The translations under genes and the position numbers were made by a program. Below are positions 1 through 8,357 of a stretch of DNA of 64,000 nt, one piece after another (position 1 is the first letter of the stretch; every line of letters begins with the position of its first letter). Below the pieces are notes generated by a model that had not been told where the DNA came from, ran no database searches, and saw only the letters and a list, made by a program, of their open reading frames with translations. Source of the stretch: Rhizobium grahamii CCGE 502 (GTDB lineage Bacteria; Pseudomonadota; Alphaproteobacteria; Rhizobiales; Rhizobiaceae); the NCBI RefSeq assembly GCF_000298315.2, contig NZ_AEYE02000014.1, positions 372,001-436,000 of the forward strand, read 5' to 3'.

Positions 1-25
1 CTTGAAGGTAAGCAGGGACGCATTG

Positions 26-751
26 ATGTCTTACGTGACTACCTCGGAACGGCAGATGTCCCTCGTCGCGGAGATTTCAGCTGCCTGTACCAGGGCCGAA
101 TACGCAGAAGTTCTAGTCAAAGTGGCTCGCGCCTTCGGTTTTCGGCACATAACGCTGATGCATGCGCCCACGCCCGAGAGTGTCCTTCTCAGAACTCTAC
201 TCATCGAAACGTCCATACCATCTCAATACTTCAACCAGTTCGACCGCGCTCGAATTATGCGCTTTCCCGTACTTTCTGGAGGAATTGGCGTTTCCGCGCT
301 GCCGCGCTCGTGGAGCCTTTTCGACAATTCCTCGGCCGCTGTTTTCCCGAATGAGTTGAGCGAGCTCCTGCGCAATTTCGGCATGCCGACGGGCGTTGCG
401 GTTCCTGCCTATGCAGGCGATGGCGAGCGTATCCTGTTCTGGCTGGCCGGCGACCGCCCGCTGCTGGCGCAAACGGAACTCAATGAGTTGACGATGGTGA
501 CGCTCCACCTCCTCGACGCCTATAACCGCACGAAGCAGTCGAAGCTTGTCGAACACACGCCTTTGTCTGCGCGCGAACGCGAGGTCGTCCGCTGGACGGC
601 ACAGGGAAAGACATCGATCGAGATCGGACAAATCCTTTCGCTGTCTGACCACACCGTCAACGCCTACATGACGAGCGCCATCAAAAAGCTCGACTGCGTG
701 AACCGGGCGCAGCTTGTCGCCAAGGCGATCCGCATGAAACTGATCAATTAA
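26..751 (+). CDS. LuxR-family regulator (LuxR solo)
   Basis: A 241-residue transcription factor with an N-terminal sensor region of the autoinducer-binding type (about residues 15-165) and a C-terminal LuxR/GerE helix-turn-helix (about 179-236, beginning LSAREREVV). The ATG at 26 is chosen because AGGGA lies 7 nt upstream; a TTG at position 2 is in frame but sits at the window edge. In the segment that normally carries the conserved Tyr and Asp-Pro of acyl-homoserine lactone receptors the protein reads QYFNQF (67-72) and RFPVL (79-83), so the usual Asp is missing. No luxI-like synthase is nearby. It is probably a solo regulator that does not bind standard AHLs, which is inference. Its targets are unknown. 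Confidence 0.85.
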   Translation: MSYVTTSERQMSLVAEISAACTRAEYAEVLVKVARAFGFRHITLMHAPTPESVLLRTLLIETSIPSQYFNQFDRARIMRFPVLSGGIGVSALPRSWSLFDNSSAAVFPNELSELLRNFGMPTGVAVPAYAGDGERILFWLAGDRPLLAQTELNELTMVTLHLLDAYNRTKQSKLVEHTPLSAREREVVRWTAQGKTSIEIGQILSLSDHTVNAYMTSAIKKLDCVNRAQLVAKAIRMKLIN

Positions 752-761
752 GCACGCTGCT

Positions 762-1880
762 TCATCGATCGAGCACGGAGCGCGTCTCGACGAGGTTCGA
801 CCGCACGCGGAGAATGTAGAAGCCCATCGTCGCCAGATGGCTCGGCATGATCCAGCCGTCTTCCCGGCCGTTGGAAATGATCGCCGGCTGGATCTGCAAC
901 GCCGCTTGGAACTGCCGCATGGTTGCGCCGAAGATGGCGCTCAGGTTGCGTTCCGCGACCACCTGCGAAAAGTCGGACTGCGCGGCGGCAAGGATCGCGT
1001 AGTAGGCATAGAGCTGGCCAAAAGCAAACCAGAAGCGGTCGTCGGCGCGTGTATCGAACCAGCCGCGATGGTGGTTCTGCGAGCGGTCCGCAAGAACATC
1101 GGATGTGCTGCCGAGATCGTTGGCAATACGATCAATGAACTGAATGAGGTTGTCTGCACGGCCATCGAAGACCGCATTGCAGTTGGCCAAATCGGTGTTG
1201 AACTTGCGCAAGCTTTCAATCGCCGAACGGTAGTAGCTCGGCGTCGGCGTCTTCGGTCCGAACGGATTGAGGCCGAAATACCAGCTGTATTCATCGAACT
1301 GCAGCTTACCGCGGGCGTCTTGCAGATCATTGTTGATACCCGAGGTACCACGCACGCGTCCCAGCGAGTCGACGAGTTCGGCGGAAGTGCGGCGTACCGC
1401 CTGGTTCACCCCGCGCTGGAACGACGCCTTGTTGTCGAGAAAAGGCGTGTGGTCCCAGTCGATGCCGAAGAAGCCAAGACGGTAGAGCAGCATGGAGGAG
1501 ATCCATGCATTCTGATTGACGTTGAAGTCCGTCAGATCGGCCGCGACATCGACAATGGCCGAGCGCTGGCAGCTCTTCGCCGCGCCGTCCGTTGCCGGCA
1601 ATTCCTGTCCGGCCGCAACCTTGCGTTCGGAAAGCCGGTACTCATTCACGAAGGACGGATTGAAGCCGGACCAGACCTGCGTCTGCCAGATGAAGTAGCA
1701 ATAAAGAACGGCAAGCAGCCCGATCAGGCCCAGGATCGGCAACCGGATCATCCATGTTCGCTGAACGTACCAGCCCCGGGCGGCGATAAATGGCCAGAAA
1801 GCCCAGGCGAACAGGAGTCGCACCCAGCGCCCGATGGTACGGCCGATCAGCCTGAAAAAACCGGCGATCCGGTCGAGCAT
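762..1880 (-). CDS. DUF2333 family membrane protein
   Basis: A 372-residue protein with an N-terminal membrane segment (about residues 45-66, rich in Leu/Ile) and possibly a second, amphipathic one near 18-34. The large remainder is probably periplasmic. The region with LYRLGFFGIDW and DNKASFQRGV, followed by VRRTSAELVDSLGR, matches what I know of the DUF2333 family, which has no established function. The start at 1880 has AAGGAG 7 nt upstream, which is better than an in-frame ATG ten codons earlier. It follows the coiled-coil gene at 1965-3056 on the same strand with an 84-bp gap, so the two may be cotranscribed and work together at the inner membrane. Confidence 0.8.
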   Translation of the reverse strand: MLDRIAGFFRLIGRTIGRWVRLLFAWAFWPFIAARGWYVQRTWMIRLPILGLIGLLAVLYCYFIWQTQVWSGFNPSFVNEYRLSERKVAAGQELPATDGAAKSCQRSAIVDVAADLTDFNVNQNAWISSMLLYRLGFFGIDWDHTPFLDNKASFQRGVNQAVRRTSAELVDSLGRVRGTSGINNDLQDARGKLQFDEYSWYFGLNPFGPKTPTPSYYRSAIESLRKFNTDLANCNAVFDGRADNLIQFIDRIANDLGSTSDVLADRSQNHHRGWFDTRADDRFWFAFGQLYAYYAILAAAQSDFSQVVAERNLSAIFGATMRQFQAALQIQPAIISNGREDGWIMPSHLATMGFYILRVRSNLVETRSVLDR

Positions 1881-1964
1881 CGTTTTCTCCTTGCCGTGAT
1901 GGAACAACATTGTCTGCGCACTGACATATGCGCTCGCTCCGGCAAGGACAATATCGTGCTGATA

Positions 1965-3056
1965 TTATTGTTTCTTCGGCGCGAGCTGGAACGGAAAGCG
2001 CAAGCGCAGCCGCTTGGAGATTTTCGTCGTATCGATGACCGGGCCTCCGGAGCTGTCTTCCTGATCCGGCCGGAACGCCTCGAACTTGCTCGCAAAGACA
2101 GCATCCGCGGTCCGCTTGCGATGTTCCAACTCCTGCGGCACCAGCATATTGCGTTCGAACAGTTCGATCGGCCCGGCAATGGCGGGAAAAAGCTCCGCTG
2201 AAATCTGGACCTTCGATCCTGGAATATCGGTGTCGACCTGCGCCTGATAAATCAACAGCCTTTCTTCGGTGTCGATGACGACCTTGCGCGTCAGCGCATT
2301 GCACTGACCAACCTGGGTATTGAGTGCATCGACGAAAACCTGGAAGAGATTGATGAAGCGCTCGCGGCGCTGGCTATCCTCACGCATTCCGCGCTCTTCG
2401 TGGCCAACGCGCTCGGCGTCCGCCTTCAGCGCGCGGCGCTCCTCTTCCATGCGCTCCCATTCGGCTTTGCTGCCGTAGAGACCAATCCTGCCCTGCGTGG
2501 TCAGCGCCTTGGCATTCAATTCCCGGATACGAAGGCGCGCTATATCAATCTTGTCCACCAGCCGACGGCGCTGTTCGACGATGCCGATCAGGCCATGCTC
2601 TCCCAGCTTGTGAAAGTCGATCGCGATTGTGCGGTAGCTCGCGATAACATCAGCGGTGGCATCGGACTTGACCAGCAGGTCACGCAGCCGCTCCACGACA
2701 GGGGCATCGCGCACCCGCGTGCTATGACGACGCCACATCCGCTGGCGAGAAAAGCGTCCGATGAATTTCTCGCTGGCGGTAAGGCCGCGGAAGCTGTCGA
2801 GGTCCGCCGAAACCTTGATCGTCAGCGTGTCGAGAACGGATACGAGCTCCGCAAGCAGATTGGTCAGGCTCGCGCCGTTTGCCACAAATGCCTGGAAGCG
2901 GCCGTTCTCGACAAGGAAGCGATCGTCGTCGACTGCCGCCCCTTGGCGGGCGAACTCGTTGATGAAATCGACGCAGACTCTAGCCTCAAGACGCAACTGT
3001 TCCACGAGCGCTCGCGCGGCTTCCAGCTGAGTGTCGAAGGAGAAAGGCTTGCGCAC
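1965..3056 (-). CDS. Hypothetical coiled-coil protein
   Basis: A soluble protein of about 363 residues that I cannot assign with certainty. The centre (about residues 165-245) is highly charged, with long heptad-like helices such as EEERRALKADAER, which suggests coiled coil. I start it at a GTG at 3056 because GGAGG lies 7 nt upstream; the longer in-frame ORF to 3152 would run into the tdk gene. There is no signal peptide or membrane segment. It lies between tdk and the DUF2333 gene, all on the minus strand. DUF6384 is a candidate family that I could not confirm. Its pairing with a DUF2333 membrane protein is the best clue to function. Confidence 0.7.
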   Translation of the reverse strand: MRKPFSFDTQLEAARALVEQLRLEARVCVDFINEFARQGAAVDDDRFLVENGRFQAFVANGASLTNLLAELVSVLDTLTIKVSADLDSFRGLTASEKFIGRFSRQRMWRRHSTRVRDAPVVERLRDLLVKSDATADVIASYRTIAIDFHKLGEHGLIGIVEQRRRLVDKIDIARLRIRELNAKALTTQGRIGLYGSKAEWERMEEERRALKADAERVGHEERGMREDSQRRERFINLFQVFVDALNTQVGQCNALTRKVVIDTEERLLIYQAQVDTDIPGSKVQISAELFPAIAGPIELFERNMLVPQELEHRKRTADAVFASKFEAFRPDQEDSSGGPVIDTTKISKRLRLRFPFQLAPKKQ

Positions 3057-3130
3057 CGGAACGCCTCCATGAATCGGTTGCCGTGAAACTAGCGCATAAG
3101 CCGCCAAACCGGAATCGATTTGAGGAGTGC

Positions 3131-3733
3131 CTACACCGCCTCCGCGCGCCACTCCCCGTTCATGGCGTCATCCCAATGACGCCGGCAGAGCGACACGTAT
3201 TTTTCGTTGCCACCGACGTCAATCTGTGCGCCTTCGTGCAGCACCTTTCCGTCCGCATCGAGGCGCACCACCATCGTCGCCTTGCGCCCGCAATGGCAGA
3301 TCGTCCTGACCTCACGCATCTCGTCGGCAATCGCGAGCAGTTCTTCCGATGCCGGAAACAGCTTTCCCTGGAAATCGGTCCGCAGGCCGTAGACCATCAC
3401 TGGGATGTTCATCCGGTCGACGATGCGCGCAAGCTGCCAGACTTGCTCGCGCGTCATGAAGTGAGCCTCGTCGACGAAGACGCAAGCGATTGGCTCCCCT
3501 TCCTTGCCGAGCTCGCCGATCAAAGCCTGCAGGTCCGCGTCCGGTTCGAAGGCAATCGCGCTCGCCTGCAGCCCGATCCGGGAGCCGATAATTCCCTTTC
3601 CGGCGCGCTCGTCGAAGGCCGCGATCAGCAGAACGACGCGCATGCCGCGCTCCTCGTAATTGTAAGAGGCCTGCAGCAGCATCGTCGACTTGCCGGCGTT
3701 CATGGTCGAGTAGTTGAAATAGAGTTTTGCCAT
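3131..3733 (-). CDS. tdk: Thymidine kinase
   Basis: A 200-residue type II thymidine kinase, which phosphorylates thymidine to dTMP in the pyrimidine salvage pathway. The P-loop is STMNAGKST (residues 9-17), the catalytic Glu is E89 in VFVDEAHF, and a zinc site is seen as C146/C148 with C183/H186. The length is normal for the family. The start at 3733 has GGAG upstream; the ORF extends 32 codons further but those residues do not look like the family. It heads a same-strand run with the coiled-coil and DUF2333 genes, 74 bp downstream. Its upstream region faces choX divergently. Confidence 0.97.
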   Translation of the reverse strand: MAKLYFNYSTMNAGKSTMLLQASYNYEERGMRVVLLIAAFDERAGKGIIGSRIGLQASAIAFEPDADLQALIGELGKEGEPIACVFVDEAHFMTREQVWQLARIVDRMNIPVMVYGLRTDFQGKLFPASEELLAIADEMREVRTICHCGRKATMVVRLDADGKVLHEGAQIDVGGNEKYVSLCRRHWDDAMNGEWRAEAV

Positions 3734-3969
3734 TGTTTTCTCCGTCTTTCGCTTCTTGGAAGCTCGAAACTGCGAAGAAAAGTCCCCCATTTTGATAATC
3801 ACAAGAAATTCACGCCGGAAAATCGCCAAAACCCTTGAAATCCCGGCACTCCGCGAAAAAATGCCCTACGTCGCAATCGGGTACTCCAATGCGGCGCAAA
3901 CGCACTCAGGTCGCTTGTAAAACTCGGCTATTGGTGATTGGCTTGGGAACGTAAGACTGGGAGTCTAAA

Positions 3970-4923
3970 ATGAAAACGACAAGCGCATTCAAACTGACTA
4001 CCGCCACCGCAGTTGCCGCTCTCTCTGTTGCAACAGCAGCATTTGCCGCAGACCCCGATAGCTGCTCCGCCGTCCGTCTTTCCGACGTCGGCTGGACGGA
4101 TATCACCGCTACCACCGCCGCCACAGCAGTCATTCTGAAGAACCTCGGCTATGAGCCTGACATCAAGGTTCTCTCGGTTCCGGTTACTTATCAGTCATTG
4201 AAAAACAAGGACATCGACGTGTTCCTTGGCAACTGGATGCCGGCGCAGAAGAAGGACGTCCAACCCTACCTCGATGAGAAGACTGTTGATTCCCTCGGCG
4301 TCAATCTCGAAGGGGCCAAGTACACGCTCGCTACCAACGCCAAGGGCGCTGAACTCGGCATCAAGGATTTCAGCGATATCGGCAAGCACAAGGACGAGCT
4401 TGACGGCAAGATCTACGGGATCGAGCCCGGCAACGACGGCAACCGCCTCGTCATGACGCTGATCGAGAAGAACGAGATGGGAATGGGCGGGCTCGAACTC
4501 GTCGAGTCCTCCGAACAGGGCATGCTCGCGCAGGTCGCCCGTGCCGACAAGGACGGCAAGCCGGTCGTGTTCCTGGGTTGGGCGCCCCACCCCATGAACG
4601 AAAACTTCAAGATGACCTACCTTACCGGCGGTGACAGCACCTTCGGCCCGAACTTCGGCGGTGCGACGGTCTACACCAATACCCGTGCCGGCTACACCAC
4701 CGAATGCCCGAACGTCGGCAAGCTCATCTCGAACCTGAAGTTCAATCTGGAAATGGAAAACCAGATCATGGGCAAGATCCTCAACGATGGTGAGGATCCG
4801 CAGGTTGCCGCGACCGAATGGCTGAAGGCAAATCCGAACGCAGTTGATCCGTGGCTGGCAGGCGTCACGACGAAGGATGGCAAGGACGCCCTTGCCGCCG
4901 TCAAGTCCGGCCTCGGCCTCTGA
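3970..4923 (+). CDS. choX: Choline ABC transporter substrate-binding protein
   Basis: A 317-residue periplasmic binding protein with a Sec signal peptide (about 1-26, ending AAFA). It captures choline for the ChoWV importer. The four aromatic residues that form the choline cation box in S. meliloti ChoX (W43, W90, Y119, W205) are present here with an offset of one: W42, W89, Y118 and W204. This is strong evidence for choline rather than glycine betaine specificity. It is the first gene of choXWV. A strong hairpin (4934-4953) follows it and probably keeps binding-protein expression above that of the permease and ATPase. Confidence 0.97.
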   Translation: MKTTSAFKLTTATAVAALSVATAAFAADPDSCSAVRLSDVGWTDITATTAATAVILKNLGYEPDIKVLSVPVTYQSLKNKDIDVFLGNWMPAQKKDVQPYLDEKTVDSLGVNLEGAKYTLATNAKGAELGIKDFSDIGKHKDELDGKIYGIEPGNDGNRLVMTLIEKNEMGMGGLELVESSEQGMLAQVARADKDGKPVVFLGWAPHPMNENFKMTYLTGGDSTFGPNFGGATVYTNTRAGYTTECPNVGKLISNLKFNLEMENQIMGKILNDGEDPQVAATEWLKANPNAVDPWLAGVTTKDGKDALAAVKSGLGL

Positions 4924-4933
4924 AACTGATGAC

Positions 4934-4962
4934 GGGGCGGCCCGCGCCGCCCCTTCTTGTTT
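4934..4962 (+). terminator. Intercistronic hairpin between choX and choW
   Basis: A perfect stem GGGGCGGC/GCCGCCCC (4934-4941 with 4946-4953, loop CCGC) is followed by TTCTTGTTT. It lies 10 bp after the choX stop and before choW. It probably acts as a partial terminator or as a 3' stabiliser of the choX mRNA, as is common between binding-protein and permease genes. Confidence 0.7.
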
Positions 4963-4998
4963 CACCTCGATCTTTGCTCTTTCGGATAGGCGCGCTCC

Positions 4999-5844
4999 TT
5001 GAATTGGATCACCGACTATAAAATTCCTATTGGCCCCTTCGCCAAAACGACCGTCGATTGGTTGACGTCGAGCGGCGAATGGTTCTTTAACCAGCTTGCC
5101 TTCGTTTTATCGCACGTTATCAATGCGTTGCTTTTTATTTTGCAGGCCCCGCATCCGCTCATCGTGCTGGCCGCGATCGTCGGCATCGCATACTGGTTGC
5201 GCCGATCCATCGGCGTCGCGGTCTTCACCCTGCTCGGCTTGCTGCTGATCATGAACCAGGGCTATTGGAAGGAAACGACGGAAACCCTGGCACTCGTCCT
5301 GGCGTCGACATTCGTCAGCATGGCCGTCGGCATTCCGCTCGGCATCGCCGGTGCGAGGCGCGCCTGGGTGTTTTCGATCATGCGGCCGGTCCTCGACCTG
5401 ATGCAGACCATCCCGACCTTCGTCTATCTGATCCCTGCCCTCATCCTTTTCGGCCTTGGGATGGTGCCGGGCCTGATCGCAACCGTGATTTTTGCGATCC
5501 CCGCGCCGATCCGCCTGACGCGCCTCGGCATCATATCGACGCCGCCCTCCCTCGTTGAAGCCGCAGAGTCGTTTGGCGCGACACCGATGCAGGTGCTGCG
5601 AAAGGTCGAGCTTCCCTTTGCCATGCCGCAGATCATGGCCGGCCTGACACAGACGATCATGCTCTCCCTGTCGATGGTGGTCATCGCCGCGCTGGTCGGC
5701 GCCGACGGCCTTGGGAAGCCGGTGGTACGTGCGCTCAACACCGTTAACGTCTCCATGGGCTTCCAGGCGGGCCTCTGTATCGTCATCCTCGCAATTATTC
5801 TCGACCGCATGTTCCGCGCGACGGGTGAAGGAGAAAGCGCATGA
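4999..5844 (+). CDS. choW: Choline ABC transporter permease
   Basis: A 281-residue inner-membrane permease of the BPD_transp_1 type, with about six to seven hydrophobic segments from residue 45 onward and the EAA-loop region around LVEAAESFGATPMQVL (about 184-199) that contacts the ATPase. It moves choline delivered by ChoX. The first in-frame start is TTG at 4999 with a weak AGG about 8 nt upstream; no ATG fits better, since the first residues (NWITDYKIPIGP) look like the family N-terminus. The gene ends in an ATGA overlap with choV, so the two are translationally coupled. Confidence 0.95.
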   Translation: MNWITDYKIPIGPFAKTTVDWLTSSGEWFFNQLAFVLSHVINALLFILQAPHPLIVLAAIVGIAYWLRRSIGVAVFTLLGLLLIMNQGYWKETTETLALVLASTFVSMAVGIPLGIAGARRAWVFSIMRPVLDLMQTIPTFVYLIPALILFGLGMVPGLIATVIFAIPAPIRLTRLGIISTPPSLVEAAESFGATPMQVLRKVELPFAMPQIMAGLTQTIMLSLSMVVIAALVGADGLGKPVVRALNTVNVSMGFQAGLCIVILAIILDRMFRATGEGESA

Positions 5845-6893
5845 CCGCGGTCCGTTTCGACAACGTCAGCATCGTCTTCGGCGACAAGCCGGAGAGTGCC
5901 CTCACCCTCGCGGACCAAGGCAAGAACCGTGACGAGATCAGCGCCGCAACCGGACTCGTGCTCGGCGTGGCAGACGCCTCGTTGAACGTCCAGGAAGGCG
6001 AAATTCTCGTCCTTATGGGCCTCTCCGGTTCCGGCAAGTCAACCCTGTTGCGCGCCGTGAACGGGTTGGCGCCCGTCGTGCGCGGCGAGGTGTCGGTCGC
6101 AACGCCGAACGGCCCCTGCAGCCCTTACAAAACGACAGCCAAGGGCCTGCGCGACCTGCGCATGCACACCGTTTCCATGGTCTTCCAGCAGTTCGCGCTG
6201 CTGCCGTGGCGGACGGTCGCGGAAAACGTCGGCTTTGGCCTCGAACTCGCGGGTATGCCTGAGACCGAACGCAAGAAGCGCGTTGGCGAACAGCTCGAGC
6301 TCGTCAACCTGACCAAGTGGGCTGACCGCAAGGTCAATGAACTGTCCGGCGGCATGCAACAGCGCGTCGGCCTTGCCCGCGCCTTTGCCACCGGTGCGCC
6401 GATCCTGCTGATGGATGAACCGTTCTCGGCGCTCGATCCGCTGATCCGTACACGCCTGCAGGACGAGCTGCTCGAGTTCCAGCGTCGCCTGAAGAAGACC
6501 ATCCTTTTCGTCAGCCACGATCTCGATGAAGCGTTCCGTATCGGCAACCGCATCGCCATCATGGAAGGCGGCCGCATCATCCAGTGCGGCACCCCGCAGG
6601 AGATCGTGAAGAATCCCGCGGACCAGTACGTCGCCGATTTCGTCCAGCACATGAACCCGATCAGCATGCTGACGGCACAGGATGTGATGCAACGCGGCCT
6701 CGGCCACGCGGCCGCCGGTGCAAGCGTCAGCGGCACGGCGCGTGCGGAAACGCCGCTCATCGACATCCTCGATGCGCTGTCGCGCCAGCCCGGCAGTATT
6801 GGGGTCGTGGAAAACGGCGCGATCATTGGGACCATCTCGGCGCAGGATATCGTCGAAGGCCTCACGCAGCATCGGCGCAAAGAACAGGCTTGA
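5841..6893 (+). CDS. choV: Choline ABC transporter ATP-binding protein
   Basis: A 350-residue ABC ATPase that powers choline uptake. It shows the Walker A GLSGSGKST (about residue 60), the signature LSGGMQQR, Walker B ILLMDEPFSALD and the switch His in FVSHDLDEA. The C-terminal part (about 290-345, including GVVENGAIIGTISAQDIV) looks like the CBS-type regulatory tail of the ProV/OpuA class. It overlaps choW by 4 bp. Choline taken up here can be oxidised to glycine betaine, but the bet genes are not in this window. Confidence 0.96.
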   Translation: MTAVRFDNVSIVFGDKPESALTLADQGKNRDEISAATGLVLGVADASLNVQEGEILVLMGLSGSGKSTLLRAVNGLAPVVRGEVSVATPNGPCSPYKTTAKGLRDLRMHTVSMVFQQFALLPWRTVAENVGFGLELAGMPETERKKRVGEQLELVNLTKWADRKVNELSGGMQQRVGLARAFATGAPILLMDEPFSALDPLIRTRLQDELLEFQRRLKKTILFVSHDLDEAFRIGNRIAIMEGGRIIQCGTPQEIVKNPADQYVADFVQHMNPISMLTAQDVMQRGLGHAAAGASVSGTARAETPLIDILDALSRQPGSIGVVENGAIIGTISAQDIVEGLTQHRRKEQA

Positions 6894-6924
6894 TCCCTGC
6901 GTCCGCTTCCGCCAAAAAGTGGAC

Positions 6925-7677
6925 ATGAAAGATCAAGCTTCCGTTCTCAGGGAAACGGACGGAGAAGCCCGCAAGCTCGCTCGCACGCTTCTCCGCTCCG
7001 CCCGTTATGCCGCAATTGCCGTTCTCGATCCCGGGACCGGCTTTCCCTTTGCCAGCCGGGTCCTCCTCGGAACGGACATTGACGGCGTACCCGTCATTCT
7101 CGTCTCGGGCCTGTCGACACATACACGTGCGCTCGATGCCGATCGCCGCGCTTCGCTTCTGACGGGCGAGCCCGGCAAGGGCGATCCGCTTGCCTACGCC
7201 CGCCTGACGACCCAATGCCTGGCCGAACCGGTCGAGCGCGACAGCGAGACTCACGCGCGCATTCGCGGCCGTTTCCTCAACCGCCACGCCAAGGCCAAGC
7301 TCTACATCGATTTTCCGGATTTCCGTTTCTTCCGGCTCATGCCGCAATCGGCCAGCCTCAATGGCGGCTTTGGTCGCGCCTATGTCTTGGAAAGCAAGGA
7401 TCTCACGATTCGATCCCCTGGCAACGAAGCCGTAGCAGCTAAGGCCGACACGATAGTGCGAGAATTGCTAGCCAAGCGTCCCGATCTGGCGGCGACAGCC
7501 GCAGCCGGCCTCAAGGCCGGCAATGGCGATTGGCGCATTTGTGGAGTGGATTGCGCCGGTTTCGATCTCATTTCCGGTGATTTGCTTCTGCGCTGCGAGT
7601 TCGAGACCGTCGCACAGGGGGTCGATGATGTTTATTCACATATATCTAACATGAAATACGCAATACCTGAAATTTAG
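6925..7677 (+). CDS. HugZ-like PNPOx-fold protein
   Basis: A 250-residue protein with an N-terminal split-barrel of the pyridoxamine-phosphate-oxidase/HugZ fold (about residues 15-150) and a C-terminal DUF2470-like domain (about 170-248, ending DDVYSHISNMKYA). Relatives bind haem (HugZ) or flavin, and some degrade haem to use its iron. The ATG at 6925 is 31 bp after choV. Its ribosome binding site is weak (AAGTGG), so it may be read from the cho transcript. The longer in-frame ORF back to 6718 overlaps choV and is not used. Substrate and cofactor cannot be told from sequence alone. Confidence 0.8.
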   Translation: MKDQASVLRETDGEARKLARTLLRSARYAAIAVLDPGTGFPFASRVLLGTDIDGVPVILVSGLSTHTRALDADRRASLLTGEPGKGDPLAYARLTTQCLAEPVERDSETHARIRGRFLNRHAKAKLYIDFPDFRFFRLMPQSASLNGGFGRAYVLESKDLTIRSPGNEAVAAKADTIVRELLAKRPDLAATAAAGLKAGNGDWRICGVDCAGFDLISGDLLLRCEFETVAQGVDDVYSHISNMKYAIPEI

Positions 7678-7744
7678 CTATATACAATCTTGAAGCGGTA
7701 TTGATAGTTTTCGCCGTCCGGCATTGAGCGGGAACACGCGTTTT

Positions 7745-7758
7745 TGAAATTAGTTTCA
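7745..7758 (+). promoter_or_regulatory. Inverted repeat upstream of the NolR-like gene
   Basis: TGAAATTAGTTTCA, with arms TGAAA/TTTCA around TTAG, sits 15 nt before the start codon. It contains ATTAG, the conserved half of the known NolR box (A/T)TTAG-N9-A(T/A), but the downstream half is only a partial match. The position over the translation initiation region fits autorepression. This is inference. Confidence 0.45.
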
Positions 7759-7773
7759 CACCAGGAAGAAAAT

Positions 7774-8091
7774 ATGGACACAATCGATTTAACCGCCAAT
7801 GCAAACGTTGCAGCTGCCCTTTTGTCGGCAATGGCAAACCCCAAGAGACTTCTGATCCTCTGCAACCTGGTGAAGGGCGAGATCCCGGTCGGCGCGCTGG
7901 CACAAGAAGTCGGTTTGAGCCAGTCGGCGCTGTCGCAGCACCTATCCAAGTTGCGCGCCCAGAAGCTGGTCAAGACGCGCCGCGACGCACAGACGATCTA
8001 CTATTCAAGCAATTCCGAGCCGGTCCTCAAGATCCTCGAAGCCCTCACCGACATCTATGCTGTTCAAAGCCGCGCAAAGTCTGCGGCGTAA
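7774..8091 (+). CDS. nolR: NolR-like ArsR-family transcriptional regulator
   Basis: A 105-residue winged-helix repressor of the ArsR/SmtB fold. The stretches LLSAMANPKRLLIL, VGLSQSALSQHLSKLRAQ and TRRDAQTIYYSS are close to what I recall of S. meliloti NolR, the global regulator of nodulation, motility and growth genes. The metal-binding ELCVC motif of metal-sensing ArsR proteins is absent. The ATG at 7774 has AGGAAG 5 nt upstream; a TTG at 7744 is in frame but overlaps the inverted repeat. N- and C-termini differ from the S. meliloti protein, so it could be the ortholog in this species or a paralog. A good terminator lies at 8187-8216. Confidence 0.8.
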   Translation: MDTIDLTANANVAAALLSAMANPKRLLILCNLVKGEIPVGALAQEVGLSQSALSQHLSKLRAQKLVKTRRDAQTIYYSSNSEPVLKILEALTDIYAVQSRAKSAA

Positions 8092-8186
8092 GGACGCGCT
8101 GACATAACGTCAGCCTATAAGCCTCACTGCCGAGGGATGCATCCGGAACAGTGCGGCACCTTATTTCAGTACGTCTTCATACTCTT

Positions 8187-8216
8187 AGACCGGCAGCAAT
8201 GCCGGTCTATTTTTTT
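8187..8216 (+). terminator. Rho-independent terminator after nolR-like gene
   Basis: A perfect 9-bp stem AGACCGGCA/TGCCGGTCT (8187-8195 with 8200-8208, loop GCAA) followed by A and seven T. It lies 95 bp past the nolR-like stop. A smaller hairpin, GCTGAC/GTCAGC (8098-8114), lies just after the stop codon. Confidence 0.9.
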
Positions 8217-8357
8217 GCACCGCGCCAGCCGGCGCGAGCGCCCGCTGGCAACGGCAGCCGCTTGACGCCCGGACAAGCGCTGATAATTTGACCGGGCAGT
8301 AAAAAAACCGCCTCAGCCAATAACGGGACGGCCTCCGAAACGGCCATGGAGAACAGC

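Noticed and set aside
837-2201. A 454-codon plus-strand ORF opposite the DUF2333 gene
   Set aside because: Antisense reading frame of a GC-rich gene; Arg/Ala-rich, no ribosome binding site, no family features, and the minus-strand gene is convincing.
6718-6924. A 69-codon N-terminal extension of the HugZ-like gene
   Set aside because: It overlaps the conserved end of choV and adds no domain.
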